Positions 54,744-64,000 of a stretch of 64,000 nucleotides of DNA are shown here, in pieces. Source of the stretch: Botryosphaeria dothidea (taxonomy: Eukaryota > Ascomycota > Dothideomycetes > Botryosphaeriales > Botryosphaeriaceae); contig WWBZ02000007.1 in assembly GCA_011503125.2 (NCBI GenBank), positions 1,550,001-1,614,000 of the forward strand, given 5' to 3'. Both the position numbers and the translations under genes were made by a program. Each line of letters begins with the position of its first letter. Position 1 is the first letter of the stretch. The notes under the pieces are model-generated. The model was given only the letters and a program-made list of their open reading frames with translations. It searched no databases and was not told where the DNA came from.

Positions 54744-55380
54744 TCATCCGGAGTAAGACGGATCGATTACTCGGTCTTCACTGTCATCATTCAAGTCGCT
54801 ATCACGAGCCGCATCCTGCGGCTGCTCGATCCTCCGGTTGTACGTCGACCAAGAACTTTCGCTGGCCAGGAAATTGTTCATGGAGTACGTATGAAGGGTT
54901 TGATCAACAGAGTCCGTTTCGGTTCCATCCCAGCTAATGGCTACTCTGTCATCCAAGGAACAGGCGAACTGGTGATAGGATGCGTAGGTGCCGAAACGGT
55001 CAGACGAAGAAGTGGGCGTATAGAGAGCTTGAGCATCGGTAGAAGCTGCGGACTGTTAGGTCGATGTCTCGGCTCGGTAACGGGGAAGATAAATCTGTCT
55101 TACAGGTGTCATCAGAGGCTCGGCAAGCCTCAGTTGAGTCGCGGTCTTCTCCTTGTTCCGTTGAATCTGGTGTACCGTCGTATTCTCTTTCAGTTGATGG
55201 CCAATAAATTTCATCGAAACTTTGCTCTGCATTGTCATCCACTGGAACATGGTCGTACACGTCCGGGTACTGGGGGTGCTCGTAGTCTTCCAGCTGGAGA
55301 CACATGGCACATCTCTCTGATTGATCCTCGGAGTTGTTGGCGATGATCAAGTCTGACGAGCTGTGGATTGGACACGCCAT
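54744..55380 (-). CDS. Acidic protein of unknown function, 192 aa
   Basis: Not recognised. Two exons on the minus strand, 55104-55380 and 54744-55045, joined across a 58 nt intron (GTAAGA...CTAAC...CGCAG). Using the acceptor nine bases after the CTAAC branch site gives one open frame of 192 residues, while the nearer CAG gives an early stop. The protein is rich in Asp, Glu, Ser and Tyr (DNAEQSFDEIYWPSTEREYD, SDLNDDSEDRVIDPSYSG) with no signal peptide or membrane helix. Near its start it has Cys-x2-Cys (CAMCLQLEDYEH), but there is no second pair to make a zinc site obvious. Composition resembles disordered regulatory proteins. Frame continuity across clear splice signals supports a real, probably lineage-restricted gene. 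Confidence 0.6.
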
Positions 55381-58300
55381 GGTGTAAATATTGCCGTCGC
55401 GGCCAGCAGGCTGCTCTCAAAACTGCCAGCGATGGTGGACCGGAGCCACCAAATGACTCGACCGCGTGAAGGAAGAAGATGGGAAGAATATCGGGCAGCG
55501 CATGGGTTTCGAGGCACGGGGACGATGGACAGCTCCTGGCAGCTGCAAGAGGATGTGCTGCAGCTTGACAATTTATCTGGTTCTTTGATGGGTTCCCGGC
55601 GAAGACGAAGCTGCTGTGCGAACGGCCGTAGCGGGCTGACGAGAGAGGCGCTGGTGAGATCTTGTGTCGTACAAGCTGTAAATGCCCGCCCACCTAGGGG
55701 TCTAAGCAAGAAGAGGTGGTGGGCTGTGCAGAAAGAGAAGGAAGCAAGAAAAGCACTGCAGCAGATGCGTGCAGGACAAAAAGGCCAGAAGGAGCGTAGA
55801 GAAGGACGCCAGGTCGAGGGTAGCGCGTGTAGAGAATCAATTGCGAAGCAGATGACGCAGTCTTAAACAAATGACTGGCATAGCTGGAGCACGCCTACTG
55901 AACACGCAAGAGTGCTATGGCCAAGGCGCGCAATACATTTCAGGCGAACTTACGGTTCGCATTTCTGCTGCCTGCCGACGCCTGCTCCGTCAGTCCTATG
56001 AGCGCCACGATTCTGCGCTGTCAATCCTATGAGCGCGATGGGGGGTTCGGGGCGCAAGAAGGCCAATCTCAGCACAGCTGCGTGCATCAGTGATCCTGGG
56101 GCCGCTTCCTGCAGCAAAGGCGTCAAAGCACCGGTGAAGGTGGTGGGCGGGCGCGTTGTTTTGCAGGGTATTGCGGACGTAAGAAAACGTGTTGTCGTTC
56201 GGGTCCTGAAGATCGGGAGACGAACACGGGTATGCGTTAGGTATGGCCGAGAGAGGTCGCGCTGGGGGGGGCGCAGGCGCGCGGATGCTCTGCGGGCCGT
56301 CTTGAGGTTGCCGCCGCGGCCCCTCCTTGTGTAACGACAGAGAAGAAATTTTTGATCCCTGCCACGCCGAAGGACGACGTGCAACTGCGCAAGCCAGCAA
56401 GGCAGACAGCACCCATTGGCGAATACGTGGACGATCCTGCTGCCTCTAGTACGTCACTGCGTGCTTGGAAATTCTATTGAGGGTCAAGCTGGTCACGCGC
56501 GACCGCAAATTTCCTAATACAGACTGCTCTTATGAGTTCAGAAATTCCCCAGCCCGAACTGGTTCGACGCAGAGGGCGGCGCGATACCCAGCCTCGCTGT
56601 GACGGTGTTGCTGTTTTGAACATCTGGCAGAAGCAGCTGATTGTAATCACACAATTTGCGTCCGACCCTGCGTTAGTGCTGACCGCGCTGACATTGAGCT
56701 CTTTGACTACAACCACAGGTGGGCGGATTACGGAGCATCTTTGCTGTGCCCTCGACGAAATGAAGGGTTCAGCTTGCGGCTTGCGTGAAGCTGAATCGCT
56801 GAGCGCGTCGCGGCAAGTGCGCCAACGGCCATCTCTATTTTCGGTCTCGGTGGTAGCAGGGCCAGCTCGACTTTGAGGAGGCCACGAGCAGAGATTGGCC
56901 GGAGCTAGAGGGGATGAGGCTCTTTTGCGGAAGCGCGGACTTCTGGCACCAGGACTCTGAAAACGTCCTCGTGCAGAGGCAACGAACCTATGGCCTGTTA
57001 GTCGGGATCACGGAGGTATGCACGAGGATGGCCAGGGAAGTGATTGGGCGATGGGACAAGTCCTGCTGTAGGTGAGCTCCTTCAATGTCATGGCGGTGGC
57101 AAATGCACGGGGCTGTGGTCAGTGAGCTCCTTGAACGCGTTCCTGAGACAAGGCAACTGGACTAATGCACCAGCCGCCGGGATTCACATGGCAGCACCGT
57201 GGGCTCATGTCATGGGAGAGAAGCTGCAGCAGTACTGCAGAGCGCCGCGCCTACATTTGGGGTCCCCGGGGCCCAGCGGTGCTCAAACACTGCTTACTTC
57301 TCTGCGTGTCGTCTGGATACAGAAGAAAGCTCGGCCGGCCGGCACCAGCTGAGCCTGATGCTGCGAGCTCGAATGCGCGAGGGGGGGCCACGAAGCCATG
57401 CAGATCCACGCACAGAGGAAAAGAGACCCAGCACGGTGGCGTAGTTGATGCGAATGCACGAGTCGTGGACATCCGGCTTCTTCTCAGCACAGATGACATG
57501 CTTCCCGAGAGCGAGCGCACACGTGGCTGCGAGAAAAATGGCCCACTGAAGGCATGGATATTCGCAACCGTCTGATTCGCGTGGAGTGAAGCCGCAGGAA
57601 GGCGTACGGCGCTTGAGCACGGACACGAGCCGCGCAGGCGTGGACGATGGCAGCAACGGCGCGCGTGGGCTGCGGAGCCATGAGGAGCGTCAGCCGCGTC
57701 GATCAAGTTATGCTCCATGCGGGAAACGGCGGGTTTCTAGAAGGCTTCGGTCTGCAGGCAACAGTGTGTGCCTGGACCCACAGATCGCCATCGCCCTTTA
57801 GCGGCGTGACGACACCGAGCCCTGGGCATTGCAACTCGTGATCTCGGCCGGGCTGCTCAGGCGTAGCTTTGGCGATTGAGCGGTGTGAAAAGGATGTGTT
57901 TCTGAGCGGCGCAGCAAGGCAGCGTGGCGTCCAAGTTGACGAAAACAGAATTGCCGAACGCGGTGGGCCCGGGAGACTGGGAGGCTCTGTACACACCCAC
58001 ACACCATGCGGGAGTCATGGCGGTGAAGCAAACTTGGTACAGGCCATTGGAGGCTGCGGTCCCATGGCATGTGGGTTCGTCCGCGACGCGTGGGATGATT
58101 GAGCGATGAAGTTGCGTTTTTGGTACTCGTGACAGGAATAGCATATCTTCTCCCACTGTGGTGCAGACCGTGGGTTGTGAGGGCGCACACCACCTTCCGC
58201 AATCGAACTCTGAGCTGGCGCGGTTCGCTCAAAACGTCCAGCCTTGTGCTGAGTGATAGCCGCCCGCGAAATGATGTGCATTAAATCTGACAGGAGAATC

Positions 58301-59083
58301 AGCACAATGACAAAAGTTTTCTGGCGATTGGGAGCTCGGCGACTCATTCGCCCGGGGCTGTTGCTGAGCCGGTATCGTTGATGGCGGTGTTGTCCCACGG
58401 CGCACAGCCTGGGGCCGGAAACTCTCCCAGGAGCTCAGCCTTGCAGAACTGGACGAACGCTGATATTTTTGCTTTTTCAACATGCAACCCCGGGAAATGG
58501 GTACACATCAGTTCCCACGATCCGAGGCTTGCACAAAGCTTCATGGGGGCGGCAGTGGCAGTCCGATAAGGCAGGGATAGGAACGTGGGAGAAGCTACCA
58601 TTTGTGCATTGGAAATGTGGGAGAAAGGGAGACGTCGTCGCCGGCGGTGAAGGTGGCTCCCAGCTATGAAACACGCCCGACGGCACGAGCCGACAGGTGC
58701 GAGCCAAACAAGCTCGGCTTCGTCGAGCTCCTCCCAGCTCTCTGGCACCAAGAGACTCGTTGCGCAACCAGGACGCACGAGTGGAGGGCCATTGCCGCAA
58801 TCCGGTTGGCGACGTGAGACAGCATAAAGGCGAAGAGCTATCCCACCGCCCACGCATCGGAGCTGCCGATCCCCACCTACGTCTTCACGCTCATTGTCAG
58901 TGCAAAGGAAATGATTTTCTACTGTTCCGGCTGCGCTCAGCCAAAATGCCATCGGATATCTGCTTTTTATTTTTCCAATCCAGAAAACGCCAGCCGTATG
59001 AGAAGCAACTCTGGCCGTGTTATTCACCAGTCTCAAAACGAAGTAGATGAATGCAAGAATTGTGCCGTGCATGGGCGACGCAT
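55381..59083. other. Gene-poor intergenic region
   Basis: About 3.7 kb, GC-rich in the middle. Many frames overlap on both strands (for example 138 and 144 codons on the minus strand and 101 on the plus strand around 55950-56412, and 275 codons on the minus strand at 58344-59171). None has a motif, and mutually open opposite frames are typical of non-coding GC-rich DNA. A 12-base direct repeat TCCTATGAGCGC occurs at 55994-56005 and 56025-56036. The sequence just left of 59083 is the 3' flank of the DAHP synthase gene. Confidence 0.45.
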
Positions 59084-60940
<1,857 letters not shown>

Positions 60941-62043
60941 ATGACTCTCTCTCTCGAGTCATTCCAGACGACCCCGACGTCGTACGCAACCTGCTCAATC
61001 GGCTGCAAGCCGGAGCACACCCTCCCGAAGAAGCTCGATGCCATTGCTGCCGCTGGCTTTCAAGCTATTGAGCTCTCCATGCCCGACATCCTGGGCTTCG
61101 CCAGACTGTACCTGAAGAAAGACGTTGGCCCAAAAGACTGGGATGACCTCCGCACTGCAGCGAGGACAATCAAGGCTCAGACTGACGCGAAAGGATTGAA
61201 GATCCTGATGCTGCAGCCCTTTGCCAACTTTGAAGGCTGGGCGGAGGGATCCCCAGAAAGGAAGGATGCTTTCGACAGAGCTCAGGGCTGGGCTAGTATA
61301 ATGGAAGCTTGTGATTGCGATATGTTGCAGGTAAGCCGTCGGCGCGGCGGACTAGCAGGAGTCCCGGATCATGATACTAAGCCTTCCAGATTGGGTCCTC
61401 CGACACTCCGAAGCATAAGATCGGCCTTGACCGTGACCGCTTCGTTTCCGACCTCCGCGAACTCGCCGACATCCTGGCCGAGAAGAACCTTCGAATCGCG
61501 TACGAGAACTGGTGCTGGTCGACGCACGCTCCAGACTGGAAGGATGTTTGGGATATCGTCAAGAAGGTGGATCGGCCCAATGTCGGTCTATGTCTAGACA
61601 CATTCCAGACAGCAGGCGGAGAGTGGGCCGACCCTACCACCGAGTCGGGCTTGCTTGAAGGTGTCTCAAAGGAAGAACTGGAGAAGAGATTCCACAAGAG
61701 CCTGGAAGAGCTGAGCAAGACGATTCCTAAGGACAAGATCTACATTCTGCAGATCTCTGACGCGTACAAACCAAAGCAACCTTTCAGCAGGGATGTTGAC
61801 GAAACGGGAACTCGCCCAAGAGGTCGTTGGAGTCATGGTTTCAGGCCGCTGCCGTTCGATGGCGGCTACCTTCCCGTTGCTGACGTGGCCAAAGCTATTC
61901 TGAAGACAGGATCCCGGAGCTGGTTCTCTTACGAGGTGTTCGATGGGGGCCCGGATGGTAAGGGGCGTGACTACGACTTGCACGAATATGCAAAGAAGGC
62001 AATGGACTCCCACAAGAAGCTTTTAAAGGTATGCGCTGAATAG
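60941..62043 (+). CDS. 3-Dehydroshikimate dehydratase-like sugar-phosphate isomerase/epimerase (QA-4 type)
   Basis: TIM-barrel protein of the AP-endonuclease-2/xylose isomerase fold. The closest pattern I recognise is fungal 3-dehydroshikimate dehydratase (Neurospora QA-4, Aspergillus QutC), which converts 3-dehydroshikimate to protocatechuate; that activity is inferred. Exons 60941-61330 and 61390-62043, 59 nt intron, 347 aa (QA-4 has 359). Family blocks: KLDAIAAAGFQAIELSMPDI, ILMLQPFANFEGW, then IAYENWCWSTHAPDWKDVW, RPNVGLCLDTFQTAGGEWAD, IYILQISDAYKP and WFSYEVFDG. The metal-binding Glu, Asp and His positions are present in these blocks. The coding end has a possible donor (GTATGC at 62029), so the last five residues may differ in the mature transcript. 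Divergent from DAHP synthase. Confidence 0.8.
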
Positions 62044-63259
62044 TGAGCATTCTTGCGCGCACATATCTGTATGTACAGCTGCCCGTGATGAATTACGGTA
62101 TCATGAGCCTATCTCAGGCTAAAGGGAATGTGCAAGTATCTATCCAATTCACTTTCTTAATCTTTCTCTTACGATATATCTTGTTCCTCTAGGAGGACGA
62201 TTCAACACTTGATATTATCTCTTGTTAGTCATCACTCAAATAGTCACCGCCGCAGACCCTAGCCCCTTCGGCTTTTTCAGTAACGCAACAAGAACTGAGG
62301 CACGCCCCTGTTCTTATATGATGTCTAAGCTGAAACCCACCAAAAGACTTTTTAGCACACGGTCTCGGGTGCGTCTGTGTGTTTGCTGCGATTAAGTCGT
62401 AAATGGCAACTTCCCACAGCCCCTTCTACTAGGAACAAAGTCAAAACATCATCAGCCACGATATGGTCTTGCCAGGAGATACGATGTCTCAGTACTGCGT
62501 CGCAGAAGCAAACATTCCTGCCGGATTTCACAGTGTTCTTCCACGGTCATGATATTCCTTCCACCGATCCCGCCGACTGCCATCGCTCGTGCTAGACAAG
62601 CTGTAGGCTCTGACGCACATGGCGTATGGACTGCCACCACGTTCACCCCACCGTCCTACATGACTGTCTTCCATCCGGAAGACGTGTTGCCACCACAGAA
62701 CTATATTGTGCCAGTCAACATCATGGTTTCGCATTTCATACGCGACCCCCACCACACCGCCTCCGCGGATAGAAGCCTTAAGACCATGGCCACCTACGTC
62801 GACGGCACATGCTCCGACAATGTCGCTTCGGGTGGCAATGGCCAAGCGCCGGTGGGTGACCAGTAGCAACAAGCCCATCAAGAACCAAGGCCTCTGGAAG
62901 GTGCTGAGTGAGGCCATTGGGAAGTCGGTCGGTGAATGCTGTGAGGTCAGTTTCTGAAGCTGCCGTGGAGGAGTTCAGTAAGCTTTTCGGCTTTGCTTGT
63001 CAGCTGAGAGTCTTGGAATGGCCCAAATGGGGAAGACAATATAATGAATGCAACGTAATCTCGCAGACTTAACAGCTCCGCTAAAAGATAGGAAAAACAC
63101 TTACAGACTTTGATAACGATACAGTCAACTCATCTCTACTTACGGGTGGTTGGATCGGTCATCAATGCAAATTTCAATAATCTGTCTCCACGCCTGTATA
63201 CGGATAAATTCTTCAACGCATCACGCATGGCTGTTGGTTTGTTCTAAGTCCCGGGACTG
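62044..63259. other. Unassigned region with overlapping open frames
   Basis: No gene is established. Between 62528 and 62957 frames are open on both strands: a minus frame of 129 codons starts with a hydrophobic stretch (FLMGLLLLVTH), and a plus frame of 105 codons contains TVFHPEDVLPPQNYIVPVNI. I cannot tell which, if either, is expressed, and neither has a family motif. Confidence 0.35.
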
Positions 63260-63560
63260 CTATATGTTCGCGCATGAGGAGTAGTCATTCTCTGATTTGG
63301 GAGTTTCCTTTTTCAAAGCCGCACCAATCTTGACACACTTGATATCCATGTACGTTTCTGGGGTTCCCCAAGTACGCTTTTTCAAGACAACATATCTCCA
63401 CCAGGGACAGGTGCTGAGGGTATGATGCGTGAGGGTGAAATAAGCGAATCCAGACATACCGGTTTTGAATGCCTTTATCCGAGATCTTGGTTGCGGCCTC
63501 CCACTTGTGTCCATTGAGAGCTGCAATCAACGGCATGAACACAGTGGAAATAACTCCACC
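63260..63560 (-). other. Possible 3' end of an unrecognised minus-strand gene
   Basis: Two segments join well across a 46 nt intron (63413-63458 on the minus strand, GTATGT...CCCTCAG). The upstream piece is KAGGVISTVFMPLIAALNGH then KWEAATKISDKGIQNR; the downstream piece is CPWWRYVVLKKRTWGTPETY then MDIKCVKIGAALKKE, ending at TAG 63260. Upstream of about 63560 the frame meets a stop, so another intron or a different start (for example the ATG at about 63536) would be needed. Composition is natural, but I cannot name a family. It could be a gene fragment. Confidence 0.28.
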
Positions 63561-63627
63561 GGCCTTGGAGGCTTATCAGCCTGGGTCGTCTCTTGATGCT
63601 GACAGTTCTTGTCTTTGTCTTCCTCAG

Positions 63628-64000
63628 ATCCGCTGTGGAGGTTCCAGCGAGATGCTCAAGCTTCGGCTAGTGCATGGGGAAGCCTGGGAGGCAAGGCCAT
63701 CGAAAAGAATCTCACCCCTGGTGCTGCGCCCTACAAACCGGTGTGGAATAACTTCGGGTGCAAGTCCGGGCCGGTTGCTCCGTGGAGCGCACATACGTCA
63801 CTGGTTATCCATCGGGTTCGCTGGATCCTCACCGTCGCATTAGCTTCGCCTACGGACATTCGACAACGCAGTCCTCGTCAGCACTGCCGACACTCCACCG
63901 GGGCCTTTACAGAGGCCGCCTTTCGTGTTGCGCCCGGCTTTGATCTGGACCGCAGGATCAAGTCACCAATTCACCAATTCATCGCCGTCCACTGCACCAC
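63628..64000 (+). other. Possible exon of an unrecognised plus-strand gene running off the window
   Basis: A strong acceptor-like tract (GCTGAC branch, TTCTTGTCTTTGTCTTCCTCAG, ending at 63627) precedes a plus-strand frame with natural composition: DPLWRFQRDAQASASAWGSL, GGKAIEKNLTPGAAPYKPVW, NNFGCKSGPVAPW. That frame becomes less convincing after about 63800, where another frame (APGFDLDRRIKSPIHQFIA) looks better, implying a further intron. No family is recognised and the 3' part is outside the window. Confidence 0.22.

Overview
This 64 kb window is nuclear DNA of a filamentous ascomycete, most likely a Dothideomycete. Genes lie singly on both strands. Introns are short (mostly 46-73 nt, GT...AG with CTGAC or CTAAC-like branch sites). 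The housekeeping set is typical of Pezizomycotina: CYP51, Pex10, an Msn2/Seb1-type zinc finger, Pol31, Cym1, Sec59, Ade16/17 and Rpb11. The class assignment is inference from gene style and protein similarity, not from a search.

Layout. 0-7.2 kb: sterol 14-alpha-demethylase CYP51 (+), peroxin Pex10 (+), a 3.3 kb gene-poor AT-richer stretch holding a long hairpin and a tRNA-like scrap, then a small tail-anchored protein (+). 7.2-23 kb: mostly non-coding, with a thioredoxin/PITH protein (TXNL1-like, +) and a two-finger C2H2 stress regulator (+) that has 5.8 kb of GC-rich, gene-free DNA upstream and two uORFs next to its start. 23-41 kb: dense core genes - diphthamide synthetase Dph6 (+), DNA polymerase delta small subunit (-), presequence protease Cym1 (-), taxilin (+), nitronate monooxygenase-like (+), dolichol kinase (-). 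41-50 kb: M1 aminopeptidase (-) with a start region suggesting mitochondrial and cytosolic forms, a small unrecognised ORF upstream of it, the purine bifunctional enzyme (+, seven exons) and Rpb11 (-). 50-64 kb: a frameshifted small heat-shock protein (-), a FAH-family gene with a nonsense codon (+), a spliced acidic protein of unknown function (-), and a divergent pair of DAHP synthase (-) and a QA-4-like dehydroshikimate dehydratase/sugar-phosphate isomerase (+). The right end holds unassigned, possibly coding pieces.

How the genes relate: most are unrelated housekeeping genes. The one pathway-level pairing is DAHP synthase, the entry to the shikimate pathway, sharing a 595 bp promoter with a probable enzyme of dehydroshikimate drain-off or quinate breakdown. 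No secondary-metabolite cluster, CRISPR array, rRNA, confident tRNA or intact transposon was seen. The most unexpected signals are three interrupted reading frames between 44 and 54 kb, each one change away from being open. They are either real gene decay or base-level sequence errors. I did not find a convincing new multi-gene system.
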